The translations under genes and the position numbers were made by a program. The notes under the pieces are model-generated. The model had not been told where the DNA came from. It saw only the letters and a program-made list of their open reading frames with translations, and searched no databases. From contig NC_049985.1 in the NCBI RefSeq assembly GCF_000003815.2, positions 12,869,388 to 12,933,387 of the forward strand: a stretch of DNA of 64,000 nucleotides, written 5' to 3'. The first letter of the stretch is position 1. Every line of letters starts with the position of its first letter. This DNA comes from Branchiostoma floridae. Its lineage: Eukaryota > Chordata > Leptocardii > Amphioxiformes > Branchiostomatidae. Positions 12,484 through 24,200 of the stretch are shown in pieces.

Positions 12484-12522
12484 ACCAAGGAGGTTAAAAA
12501 TCACTCTTTTTTTAACCTCCTT
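12484..12522. repeat. Perfect hairpin, MITE-like
   Basis: AAGGAGGTTAAAAA at 12487-12500 is perfectly reverse-complementary to 12509-12522, with an 8-base loop. The outer motif ACCAAGGAGGTTAA recurs in reverse complement at 3027-3040. It may be the fused ends or remnant of a miniature inverted-repeat element. Confidence 0.5.
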
Positions 12523-12831
12523 GCTTTGACAAATAAGAATTCAGAGGCAAGGACGGTAGGCGGTACTTGAACACCACTGTTACAATACTCTAGTAACCTT
12601 GTCAAATGTAGAATTATTTCTCTTCAACTAATTATATTAATTACATGGCTTCTCAATCTTCCAACTAGCAAGGTGCATGGCAGTTGTCTTCTGTTGTCTT
12701 CAAGGTTGTTTATAACAAAAGAAGAATTCCATCTATTGTCCAGTGCACATGTAAGACCCACGCCACCAAGCCTCATTAATTCACCAGCTGATCGGCCCCG
12801 CCTGACCAGCTGACTAGAATAGCGCGCTGTG

Positions 12832-12865
12832 ATTGGTCGATGCAGCGCGTCGCGGGTTACTTGAA
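12832..12865 (+). promoter_or_regulatory. CCNA2: Cyclin A core promoter: CCAAT box plus CDE/CHR
   Basis: An inverted CCAAT box (ATTGG, 12832-12836) is followed by GTCGCGGG (CDE, from 12849), a 4-base spacer TTAC and TTGAA (CHR, 12861-12865). CDE/CHR is the site through which DREAM and B-MYB-MuvB complexes repress in G0/G1 and activate in S/G2 in vertebrates; the CCAAT box binds NF-Y. The arrangement is that of human CCNA2. The start codon is about 265 bases downstream. No TATA box was seen here. Transcription probably starts shortly after the CHR. Confidence 0.75.
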
Positions 12866-13130
12866 CCCCTGAAACAGGAGGTCGGTTAGCAGAAGCGGCA
12901 TCAGAAGACGCTACCATCTCGACTTCAAACGCTTCTCGCTCGTTGTTCTCAGTTATTCCAGTGCATTTCAGTTCATTTTTGTCTCCGAGGTAGATGTGAG
13001 TTTTTCTCGTGGTTACAGAATTATTTGTTCGGCAAATTTGTTCTTTCGTGCCGAGATTTGGAGGGAACGCCAGCCGTTGGTCCACAGCTACACTCCAGTT
13101 TTCATTCGAAACTTGCAAGCTACTCTCACC

Positions 13131-16100
13131 ATGTCACAGGCACTCGGTAGCTTTTCAACCACGCTAGGAGAGGAAAACAGACAAGCCAACGCCAGGAGAT
13201 TGAAGAGGGAGGACAACCAGAGCCGGCCCATCGCTCCCCAGGCCACGAAACGTGTGGCTCTCGGAGTTCTCAACCAAAATGCCAGCAAGCAACGAGTCCA
13301 ACCGCACCGCGCTGCAAAACAGGTCAGCCATCTTGAAAATATTTCAAATTTTCCTCTCAGACTACTTAACAACTTCAGCTATTAGCCCCTTTTGTGAATC
13401 ACGTAAAATTCCTATAACATAGCCCTGTTTAGTTTGTATGCATTTCTTAACGTTGTTTATTATATAATTTCCCAGAGCTGCGGCCCTCTATCGACTTCTG
13501 GGTGCGGCCAGATCGGGAGCGTCGGTTGCGGCCAGGCGGGAAAGCCCACCTCTGGGTTCTTTGTGCCGCCCGGCGCTTCTACTCAGTTCTCCATCCATGT
13601 CGACCAACATGCAGATAGGGAAAGATCCAAAGAACCTCAGGTTTCCTCCACAGTCACAACACTTGGCACTGAAAGGAACAGACAAGCCATCAACATCTAT
13701 GGCCGTACGGAAGAAATTATCGATAGCAGCACAGGTAAACAACTCCCCCGGCCTTTGTTGTCATAAGCTCGCATTTCAGAAATTTAAAAAAATCCGTTTG
13801 CCTAGTTATAAAATTGACCTTGCTTTGTGTGATTTAAATCTATTAGATATTCTTTCATGTGTATGAAATAACATTACTATTTTTAAATGCATTTTATGAT
13901 AATAAAAGAAATGCCCGCGGGCAAATTTGAAAATTTGTAACATCCGTGACAGAATTTGGAATGTTTTTTGCCACACCTCCTTTGTCAGGTTTCTCAAGTG
14001 GCACCGGTTTAAAGTTTCAGTTTATATTTTCCGTTTCAAATTGTTCAGGAAAGGAAACCATACTGCCGTTTTCTTTTCGACCGTTAAACGCCAATCACAT
14101 GAAAAATCGTTTCGCAGCTGTCGTTTTCAATCAATTTCAAACACATGTAAATTTCCCTTCGATTCAATTACCTTATCAATTTTACCTGGTTCAACCCGCC
14201 GCACGTAGCATTTTCATGCAAATCAACCAAGCTCAGACTACGGAAACTATATAGCAAATGTTTTTGTTTCTACCCGAACAGCTTGTTTACTTTGGCTTTT
14301 TATCACTTTGCTATCAAATAGCTATTCATATTCTGGGATAATCTTGTCATACTTGCATGTTTAGGCATGTTTTCTGTCATAGGTTGTTTTTATTTGTACC
14401 AAAACATATTTTGCCTGGTATCCTGATAAAACCTGTGCAAACTTGTAGAAACTTGCCACAACTTATATATAAAGTGAAATTGTAGAGCTCGGTATCATTT
14501 GCGATTTCTCAAGCTTTGTGGAACAAGTCGTGGGAAAATGGCTCCAAGAGCACTTCTGGTGGAATCGGCTATTGAGGAATTTTCTGCCCTGTGGAAAGTT
14601 GAACAACTTCTGGCAACAGTAGGACTAAGTAAGTCCACTAATAACAAATGATTGTGATTATCCAGAGCGTGAACTTGTTCAGATATGTTTGCTTATCTTG
14701 ATGTAGTAGAAGTCGATAAAATGAATATTGTTCAAATGATTTTTTTTCTCCTCCAGATTCTCCTATGGTGCTAGACACCTCATTGGACTCCTCCGATGAC
14801 AACCAGTCAGTGATAGAGGACATCGATGCCCGTGGAGACAGTGTGTTGGAGGTTGCTGAATATGCAACAGAAATCTTTCAGTATCTCCGGGAAGCTGAGG
14901 TACTTATCTGAAATCTTAGTTGTTTAAAATGGCTTGTCCCATATGCGCATTTCATTCATTTTACATTTTGTATGTCCATAATGTATTTGGTTGTAATGCC
15001 TTTGGAAAAGGGAGATGTTGTGCAGTTTTTGCTGTATTAAAACCTCAACGTAGTACGAGGAACAAAATATCACCCAAGATACAGTATTTTGCATTTAGGC
15101 CATTTGGGACGTGTTGTAACTTGCTTTCTGCTTCCCCAGCTAAGGCATAGACCCAAGCCAGGCTACATGAAGAAGCAGCCTGACATCACCAACTCCATGC
15201 GGTGTATCCTGGTGGACTGGTTGGTCGAGGTCGCAGAGGAGTACAAGCTGCACAACGAGACATTGTACCTGGCCGTGTCGTACATCGACCGCTTCCTGTC
15301 TTCCATGTCCGTCCTGCGCAGCAAGCTGCAACTGGTCGGGACGGCAGCCATGTTCCTGGCATCGTAAGTTCAGCTATACCACTCAAGTTGCCACACTGAT
15401 TCTTTTCACTGTGCAACACACAGCTTCATTGTTGCTCTTTGCTATCCATGATTCTTGTATTCCTACTTACCTCTCTTGTACCAACAGGAAGTATGAAGAG
15501 ATCTACCCTCCAGATGTTGGGGAGTTTGTGTACATCACAGATGACACCTACACAAAAAAGCAGGTAAGCACAAAGATGCACTTGTATTTACTTAAACCAA
15601 GATTTGTCAACCTCAATAGACCAACATGTTATGTAGGTTTATTGATTCATTGACAACAACATTTTTCCATGGCAACAGGTTCTGAGGATGGAGCACCTGA
15701 TTCTGAAGGTCCTGTCATTTGATGTTGCTGTGCCAACCATCAACTGTTTCCAGAAGAGATTCCTGCAGGCTGCCAAGGTCAACTCCAAGACAGAAAGCCT
15801 GGCCATGGTGAGTTCATTTGGAGATCAATGGCATTGAATTGATTGTGAAAGGTGTTTTCTATTCAATCCTGTTGCATTTGTTATCTTAGACTGTGTAGCA
15901 ATCATGATTACATATTGTTCAACCCTATTTTGGCATCATTCCAAGTAGGAATCTGACATTACAAGTAGTTTATTGTATCTTTCCTTCCTACAGTACCTGG
16001 CAGAGCTGACTCTGCAGGAGGGGGAGACATTCCTGAAGTACGTCCCCTCCACCATAGCTGCTGCTTCACTCTGCCTGGCACAGCACACGCTCAACATGCA

Positions 16101-16651
16101 GCCATGGGTATGCTCTTGTACATTTCACAATAGCTGTGGTTTTAAACTTTGGCTTGATAGCAGCATTTTGTATCATAGGCCAGAACTGAAGTCTTGTATG
16201 GACAATAATATTAGCAGTAGCTTGATTGCACTGATTGTTACTTCCCCTCCCTCCCCAGACGCCGACCTTGATGCACTACTCTGGGTACACGCTGGCTGAC
16301 CTCCTCCCGTGTGTGCAGGACATGCACCGTAGTTTCCAGGCTGCTCCATCGTCACAGCAGCAAGCAGTCAGGGAGAAGTACAGGAGTCCCAAGTAAGTAC
16401 CAAGATATTCTGGATTGCCTATGCATTCTATTCCCTTCTTAGAAGGGAGGACTACTCCAATATTGTAGTAACAGTATGCAGTTTAAGTTTTTGTACACAA
16501 GTCTAAATGTTCAGTTACCTTTTCAGTGCAAAAGCACCCTCTGACAGAATCATAGGTAATTGCATGTTTGACTAAGGAAATCCTTTTTTCCACTTTCAGA
16601 TACCACGGTGTCTCTACAATCCTCGCACCAGCAACCATTCCTACGGCATAA
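13131..16651 (+). CDS. CCNA2: Cyclin A
   Basis: Nine exons: 13131-13322, 13476-13734, 14757-14899, 15140-15363, 15488-15563, 15679-15807, 15994-16107, 16259-16392, 16600-16651, giving 440 residues (human CCNA2 432). It is the S/G2/M cyclin that activates CDK2 and CDK1. The N-terminus has a destruction box [10 protein letters not shown] (residues 41-50), the APC/C degradation signal. Exon 2 contains the conserved FSIHVD stretch. The cyclin box starts in exon 4 with [25 protein letters not shown] (218-222) is the hydrophobic patch that docks RxL substrates (MRAIL in human). Exon 5 has KYEEIYPP, exon 6 [12 protein letters not shown], and the last exon YHGVS. The start has a good context (CACCATG). 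The gene is the ancestor of both CCNA1 and CCNA2; the symbol is by sequence likeness. Confidence 0.96.
14464..14473 (+). promoter_or_regulatory. TATA box of a candidate internal cyclin A promoter
   Basis: TATATATAAA lies in cyclin A intron 2, 65 bases before an ATG that opens a frame spliceable to exon 3. A start about 30 bases downstream would fall near 14495-14505. This is inference; no other core element is clear. Confidence 0.35.
14538..14628 (+). CDS. CCNA2: Candidate alternative first exon of cyclin A (short isoform)
   Basis: ATG at 14538 with a good context (AAAATGG) opens 30 codons (starting [10 protein letters not shown]) and ends at a strong GTAAGT donor in phase 1. Phase 1 is exactly what the exon 3 acceptor (14757) requires, so the frame continues into the cyclin box. 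The predicted product would be about 320 residues, without exons 1 and 2 and so without the destruction box. A TATA box lies just upstream. Alternatively it is an internal cassette exon using the acceptor AG at 14486-14487, which also gives phase 1. The encoded peptide resembles nothing I know. Confidence 0.4.
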
Positions 16652-16844
16652 CTATGTGCAATGCATGGTGAAATAAGTGTTGTACATTTTGTGTAAAGAC
16701 AAAGATTCCTATACCCTTTTAAGAACATAACCTGCTCGACCCTAAAATTTCGACAAACTTGTTCGCTGAATGGAGACTAGAGAGCATTTTAGAAATGATC
16801 ACTGAGGATGCAAATTGCAAGTTTATTTTTAGTATGTGTATGCC

Positions 16845-16850
16845 AATAAA
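16845..16850 (+). promoter_or_regulatory. CCNA2: Cyclin A polyadenylation signal
   Basis: AATAAA 194 bases after the cyclin A stop codon, followed by a T-rich stretch. A second AATAAA at about 17290 could serve a longer 3'UTR. Confidence 0.6.
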
Positions 16851-16869
16851 ATGTTTTTAACCAAATGAT

Positions 16870-19800
16870 TTTAAGTTTTTAGTGTTTTATGATAGCATTT
16901 AGTTTTTGTATTGAGTGCAATTGCGATAATCCAGGTTCAACAAACTTTTCGGTCACTGCCACTGAAAATTTCCTTTCCAAACGTATTAGAAACTTCAGTA
17001 ACGTTTTAACTTTTTGCCAAGGAATCTGTTAGATACAGACATTACCTAGGCAATATAGCATTCAATCAATATTGTACTTGAAAGAGTCAAATGTATATAC
17101 TTCAGTCTCAGATTCCCTGTTTTACATTGTGTAAGGAAAATGGTGGTTGGTATGCACATTCTCTGGGAATCTTTGACATGAATGTAAGAGTGGAATGAAC
17201 ATTGTGGCAGTGTTGCCAGCTGAATCATTGACCTTGCTATGGTTACCACTGGCTGTGTCTTGTGTTAGCTTTCTTCCTGTCCTTTTGTGAAATAAAGATG
17301 AATTCTGTTGTCAGTACAGGGTGCAGCCATTGGTCAGCATTGCAAGGACATATGCTTAGTTCTCCCTGTAAGGGGACAGACATGTTAGGGAGGGATGGCA
17401 TGTTAGAACCTGTTCTAGATGAAGTGTCTGCTTTGTTACACTTACAGACAATTCATGGTAACATCACAAAGTTACCACAGGTGTTCTAACATATCTGTTA
17501 AACTACAACAGCCTACAACACTGATACTTAAGTTGCCGAAGACCTTTCAATAGGGTAATGTCACCAGAAACCCTTGTTGCTATTTTTACAATGCCTGTAG
17601 GTCAACCAGTTGTTTTAAAGGCATAGTCCACCAGTCCTTGCATGTCTGAAATACTAAGCCATCCCACATTTGTCAAGGTGAAACTTGTATATCTGTATAT
17701 AATACCTGGTATACCATGCTTTTGCTCATTGTACTCAGCAAACCATTTCTGCACTGTATCATTTGTTTTATGATGTTGTAATGTTACCATGTACATTTGT
17801 AACTTAGTTTTTTTAATTAAAGTTTTTATTAACACTACTTGTGTTTTAAAGTGTTTCTCTGTTGAAGGTACATAAGAATGCTAAACTCAAACCATATCCA
17901 TATCCAAGTCGTTAAAATAACCTTTAAACTGACCTATTTTTGTACTTAAAACATACTGCTAGTAGATAATTATATGCATTCATCTGAGTAATTTTGTCAC
18001 AGGAACTTTATGCAGATTTTTGTATCTGTGATTAACAATACATTAGTGTCAACAAGTCTAAAGCTTAAGGCAAGCACTGACATAGACACATAAAATGCAG
18101 CTTATAAATAATTTTTCCAATCTGGCACCTTGCCATGTCTAGGCTTTGTTATCAGCAATGGACATAACTCAGCAATCGGCTTAAAACATCTTTTTCAGAG
18201 CTTTGAATAAGACAATTCATCAAGTTGTGCTCAAGCTCTTCAAAGGTAAAGGGAAGGGTTGAAATTCCCAAATCCAACTCAGATCAATGGTAATCTGGCT
18301 GGGGCCTTGGTACCAGTATCCTGCAACCTAGCGATTACTAGTCAAAGCAAAATGAAACACTGGTTAGTTTGGTTGAATATTGATTTGTTCTGTGATCAAT
18401 TCAATAGGTTTATCATATGGTGGATAATTACATATCAAAGCTAACATGCACAGTAAAATGTCATTCTCTTCTGAGGATATCAAATGCTTACACAAATTGT
18501 AGTTGCAAGTCTTTACTACATGCTAGCCTTCAAAGTTGATTTGCAAGATGAGGGCACAAGACATTAGCGGTTTGAACTGCTTCCGGCCAGGGGAATTATC
18601 AAAAATGGGCTATACTTACCATCTGCATTAACTCATATCCTTTACACATAAATATACATGTAATATCACAGAAATCTTAAGTAAAACGCGAAAGATTTGT
18701 TCGTCTAGAAGGGAAAGCATTTAATTTGATAGCAAGAACGCAAATGTTTTGCAACATACATGTTCAATAACATACAAACGTATGTCAAATACACTTCAAT
18801 ACTTTTCTGCTTGTGGGCAGATGATTGCACCAATAAAACAACTGTCAAATAAAGATGATTAATAAGTATTCATATGATAATAGTATGCAGTATTATATGA
18901 ATATACTATTTTGTAAGAAGTAATAACTCTCCATCTCCATGGCTACATTGTCCCCCCAATGACCTGGAGGTCAAGGGACTAGGTAGGTAGGTAATTGCGA
19001 GTATTTCTCAACAGCATCTTATAACGGATACATTTGCTGTGTTTATAAGATAGAATTGAAAGTATGGTCTGTCTAAACTGCTTGGTGCTGCTGACAATGT
19101 CATCACACCGTCGAAGGCAGGTTGAGCGTAGAACTGACCTCTAGCGATATCTTTGGAAACGCCAATATTTCTTATACTAGATCAATGCACTATCCTTGTA
19201 CTAGATCAATACACATTTCCCACCCAGCGTTAGCGTTATTGTATCATTGTTCACCTGGCTTTACATGGTGTCGAAGTCAACGCCATATTTCGGTTGCCGT
19301 TTTTTAATACTGTTCGCCATACATTTGTATTTAGATGAGGCTCAATGCTTAGCATAAATCATTAAAACAAGTACATGTATTTGTGAACGAGTTGCAGACC
19401 ATTCTAAAAGTTCAAAGTGAGGAACCGGTTCGGGGAACCAACCCCATTTTCTACTGTACTGGTACAGCAACATTGCGCCGCCTACTTGAACTTGCCATTA
19501 ACCGCACTCACTCACGCTGTCGAGTATTTTGTTGGTTGAAAGTCATCATCGACGAGCTGTACATGTATGTGACAAAGTGCCGTTACTTGAACACTCCGGA
19601 GCCGCCTTCATGAACTTACCTCTACCACATCCATTAACTTAAGAGTGTGGAGTATTTCGTCAGCTGAAAGTCGTGACCAGGTGTAAATATTAGCCTCCTT
19701 CGGAGACTTTGGGAGCGGTGGTCTTTATTTTTTTGGGAACGCTGATTCGCGATATTCGTCATGAAAGTTCTCTGTGCGGGAAAGGTGCTGACTGGAAGGA

Positions 19801-20229
19801 GGGATAACTCCTTCTCCCGACCACCTCCCTTCCCGGCATAGAGAACCTTAGTCCATAATGAAAATCATAGAAACACAACATTCTTCCAAAACGCGAGTCA
19901 ATTTCTTGAGTCTCCAATTCGTATTCTCTGTGTGGTAATGGAGGGTGGCTGGGTTTGCAAAGAAACAGTTGGAATGTTTATACATGTACTGTGTATACAA
20001 CACAATTCTCTAGAAGAGCGGAGTTCTAAGACATCAGTGATATACTGTACATTTTACGACAAAGCCTTGTCTTTATTTGGTCAATGGTTTACGATATTAG
20101 GCTGACGAAAAAGAAACGGACATATGTTGCATCATAAATATGACCCCCTTTTAAAGAGGACTTTAATATTGGTCTAACATGATGATTTTCATCTAATCTA
20201 TACGAGTTAACGATGCTTTTTTCAAGTCT
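16870..20229. other. Intergenic region, no coding gene recognised
   Basis: Mostly A/T-rich unique-looking sequence with short unrelated frames on both strands. It may include alternative 3'UTR of cyclin A up to about 17830. The only clear structure is the long imperfect hairpin at 19764-19849. It ends at an assembly gap. Confidence 0.5.
19764..19849. repeat. Long imperfect hairpin
   Basis: AAGTTCTCTGTGCGGGAAAGG (from 19765) pairs with the reverse complement of the segment ending at 19849, with a few mismatches and bulges. An inner pair (GGAAGGAG with CTCCTTC) extends the stem. Total length is about 85 bases. It could be a precursor-like hairpin RNA or the core of a small inverted-repeat element. 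Nothing shows that it is transcribed. Confidence 0.4.
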
Positions 20230-20329
20230 NNNNNNNNNNNNNNNNNNNNNNNNNNNNNNNNNNNNNNNNNNNNNNNNNNNNNNNNNNNNNNNNNNNNNNN
20301 NNNNNNNNNNNNNNNNNNNNNNNNNNNNN
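20230..20329. other. Assembly gap (100 N)
   Basis: Exactly 100 N, a conventional gap of unknown true length. Any frame crossing it is meaningless. Confidence 0.99.
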
Positions 20330-21056
20330 ATATTAATAAATTTGCTACGAGAGCTAGAGGAGGAGAACAGAAAAAGAAGCACATACCAGAGCTCCAGGAA
20401 GACGTACTAAAACGCCCAAAACACTTCCAAAACACACGCCCAAAACTCAAAATTTTCTGTTCTATTTACCACCTCAAAATGTGTTGTTATATGCAATATA
20501 TCATTTTACCAGAGACACAAAGAACCAAAACCCTGAGGAGGGAAAATGTCGGACAGCCTTACAACAAGTAAGTGAATGCTAAGCGTTGAATGCTATTGTG
20601 TACTTGCAGTAGCCTGTAACATTTTATTTTCTATTATGGCATGGTGGCTCAATTTACTCTTCGCTATTGTTTGCGTGTGTGCCTGGAATGACCACCACAC
20701 AAACGAGTGACCAGTAACGTCAGGTCTTCGGTCATTCCGCAAAAAAATACGGTCGATGGGTCACTGGCACGATCGCTGTAAAAGCGGGCGGTTATTTATT
20801 TCTCGAATATATAGGACTGTTTAGCCGAAGTCATATAACTGATGCCATAAGCTATTTCTATCCGCCGGGCAGTCCGAAAAGTTGACACAGAGTAACGTTA
20901 CCTACTCCAATGGAGAAACCTGTTAACTTGTCAAAATATCCTTAAGTGGCGCTACGGAGCGGCAAGGATATGAAATACCATAGGATTAACACTTAACTCT
21001 CACGACAACATTGTGTCCGGACTCTAGTACTACAGCACAATGGGTGTGTAATCATC

Positions 21057-21110
21057 TACCTGGGCACGGCAGGTAATTATTTACCTGAGCCGGCCAGGTG
21101 ACCTCAGGTG
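21057..21110. promoter_or_regulatory. Cluster of five CAGGTR (E2-box) sites upstream of SPATA18
   Basis: TACCTG at 21057-21062 and 21082-21087, CAGGTA at 21070-21075, and CAGGTG at 21095-21100 and 21105-21110 all fit CAGGTR, five sites in 54 bases. ZEB/Snail and some bHLH factors bind this core. The cluster ends about 160 bases before the SPATA18 start codon. Regulatory use is inference. Confidence 0.4.
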
Positions 21111-21271
21111 TTGTTTTGTTTCCCGGGTCCCTTTAACCGCTGCAGTGCGCATGCGTTGGCGTCCCTCGAAACAAACACTTCCTGCCCGGTGCGGCGTCAC
21201 TTGGATCCCCCCTCGCCCGCACCACCAGCTACTCTGCCTCCTCCAGGACTCTTCAACACAACTCCTGCACC

Positions 21272-24200
21272 ATGGCTGAATCTCTCCGCCGTATGGTCAA
21301 CAACGGAAACTTCACCTCCCTACAGGACAAGCTAGAAAAGTGGCTGGACGACTATCATGTGAGTTGAAAGTTTTTTAAAGGGAACTTCTGAAGTTGTGCG
21401 GGTGTATGCTTAGCGGGGTCGTTCGTGTCATGCCTTATCAAGTGTTCCACCTTTTACGACTATCATTTACAACCACCTGTCGCACTGCTCGGCTACAATT
21501 CCCGGTTGTACCAACAGATTATTACGGGCAACATTAGCGTGTAGACAGCTGTGATTACAGCTATTACTGTTGAGTTGCGGTCGAATGGTTATCATTAGCT
21601 CAGGTGGAAAATCTTAATTTCCCATGCCATGCTACATCCTGCAACATTTCTGAAACATGATACCTCGCTCGATACAATTGCGCTGCGGATTTGTTACTTT
21701 TCTTCGCTAGAAGAAATGTTTTGAATGTTACTTGTCTGTTGTTGAATATTCTGTGCGCGCACAGACGCTTTTGAGAGGATTGTTTAGTCTTAGGAGTTTC
21801 TTCGCTGGCCTGGAAGTTTTCACAAGAGTTGGCGTCGTGACCCTGGGTGCAGCAGGGTTGTGTTACGTGCGCAGGGAACCAAAATGTAACGTAACCTTTG
21901 GAAACCATGAAATCCCCTTTCTTTTTTGTTGTCTGGTGTTCAGGGTTCTTCAGAGTTGTCTTCAAAGCACCTCTGCAATCTAGGAGTGAAACAAAACCAG
22001 CAATCAAGGAGTTGAATGGCTTCTAGTGTTCCCTGGGGGATATTTAATCTGGGGCTGGCGTAGCTAGGTGATCGTCAGTGACATGGAACGATCACCAAGG
22101 CTGGGAAATCCTGTATGAAATAGCTGCTGAATGCACCAGTAGTATATCGATTTTCAGCGCACTGAGCTATCGCAAGCTGTTGTAAGATTAGGGGCGCGTT
22201 TTTCTTCCTGCGACGGCATAAAACGTGAGTCAGCCCTGATTTGTGTAAGTTGGCGTCGGTCCAAAAGCCGAGCTCACGGTCTGCTTGCAACATTCACACT
22301 CCGACTTCAAGCATTCCTTAAATAGTGGCCAACAATGAACTCAGACATACATCAACATTTTCTCTAGTATTTCAAGATGGCAGGTGGACGCATGGCATCA
22401 TAGGTTGCCATGGACACGGGGCCTTATTTGCGCTTGACTGATAACCCGATTGTTGTCGCAGTATCGCCGTTTGTAAAACAAATATTAGCACACCGCACCG
22501 AGCTTGTATTACCCGCATATTTGATTAGTTTCTACTGGCCTTTTTAAAAAGCTACGATACACAAGCTCTCAAGAGCCATTACACAGGGAGCTTAAGGCAA
22601 AACAGATTTTGAATATTTCATGAAGTTGAGCTTTTGTCTGTCTCAATTCATTAGAATGATACAAAACTTGTATGTTTCCTTTAGGTCGTCCATTGTAGAT
22701 AAAGTATCCGTAGTTTGAATGAAATAAACAGGTGTGGGAAATTGAGGACTTCATAATTTCAAATCTGTGAAAGAAGATCTTCAAAAGAAGTCAGAACAAA
22801 GACAGGTGTACAGGCTTCAAAACACCCATTGTGGGAGAACAATGCTTTATTATGGATCTGAAGCCACAGGATTTCTCTGCATAGGTCACTGCATACAGAT
22901 CTGTCCCAGGTCACCCCTAAGGATTCAAAATACCTTCACTTTCTCCACAAGCATGCAGGTAGAGAGTCTTCTGGTAGTTTTGCTCATTTCACATTGGAGC
23001 ATGGGACTTTTGTTGATTTTACAACAGGATAACAAATGAATACATCTTTATAGCACATTTCTTTAGTAAACTGAAATGAAGGCCATAGTTTATATCTGTA
23101 AACATTAAAGTGGGGAGAAAAATTCCCTCAGGAACATTTTCAGAGATAATATTAGAAATCAGTTCGAAGTATAAAAGAATGGTACTATTTTTTCATGTTC
23201 ACTTTTTTTATTCCTGAAATCACTGAAAATGTGATGTCCAGTTAAGTTCCAATCATTTGGTCATTTCATAGTGGTTATCTAAGTTTCAGGGTTAGTCATT
23301 AAAGCTGTGTAAACATTAGGTACAATAATAAGAACTGCTGTAGTGGTTCTGAACACTTAAATCATCACGTAAGGAGGCAGGAAGTGGGATTGTAGAGCAA
23401 ATAGGTAAACACTGAACAATGCAACCGACGCAAGGTGCTTGCGTCAATGACAATGTGTGGGAACTAAGAAAAACTTTCCAGGCCCTTTTCTTAAGCTCTG
23501 CATTCCTGTGGAGAAGACTGACTACTTAGAGGTGTTATCGCTTAATCAAGAAATTCCATCCTACAACTTGACAAAAGTTTGAGGAATCAATATATCAATG
23601 AACAAATATAATGTCTATTCCACAAAGTTTTACACTTATTTTCTTCTAGCAACATTCACATTTGACAATTATTTCCCCACTTATTGCACATAGCAACTAT
23701 GGGATACACACACAGGGATGCAAACACCACTTAATTAAAGTTATGAACAATTACTGAAGTTGTTTGATATGGGAAAGCATGACTTTTTTCCAATAATCAC
23801 AACCAGCTAGTTTTGATTTTGCATAACTCATAATTGGTGCGCTCAAATTCAACAGATTTGGGAGGTGGTTGGATTTACCATGACTCGGTGGATGTAAGGA
23901 AGGTGAAATCATGCCGCCGATTGTAACAAAATTGATTGATCACAAGCTTGCCAGCAGTGCTATTATACCTAGCTAATTATGTCACAGGTGATAGATGATA
24001 TACATTACTGGAACTATGTACTGGTGTGTACCTTTGGGTGGCACAGGTACTAGCGTTATTTCTGCCATTGTACCATTTTGATCACCCATTTCACAGATCT
24101 ACAATAACTTAAATGTCAATCCAAGTAGTCAACAAAAAATGAGACACTGCTTGTCTTGTCATCCTGGAACAAACAAATAGCCGTTGGTACCTTACCAATG

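Larger units (their letters stand above)
10800..12780. other. Intergenic region SGCB-cyclin A, repeat remnants
   Basis: No coding exon recognised. It contains the hammerhead-like motif at 11081-11114, possibly marking a truncated Penelope-like or similar element, and the perfect hairpin at 12484-12522. The 105-codon minus-strand frame at 11329-11646 has no recognisable domain. Confidence 0.5.

Noticed and set aside
12624-13118. 164-codon minus-strand frame over the cyclin A promoter
   Set aside because: No recognisable domain; it overlaps the CCAAT/CDE/CHR site and 5'UTR of cyclin A and fits a chance frame in GC-rich DNA.
20089-20450. Frames crossing the N gap
   Set aside because: They are artefacts of reading through 100 N.
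20546-20567. ATG followed by seven codons and a GTAAGT donor, as a possible SPATA18 alternative first exon
   Set aside because: It ends in phase 1, which does not fit the phase 0 acceptor of SPATA18 exon 2; no other partner exon was seen.
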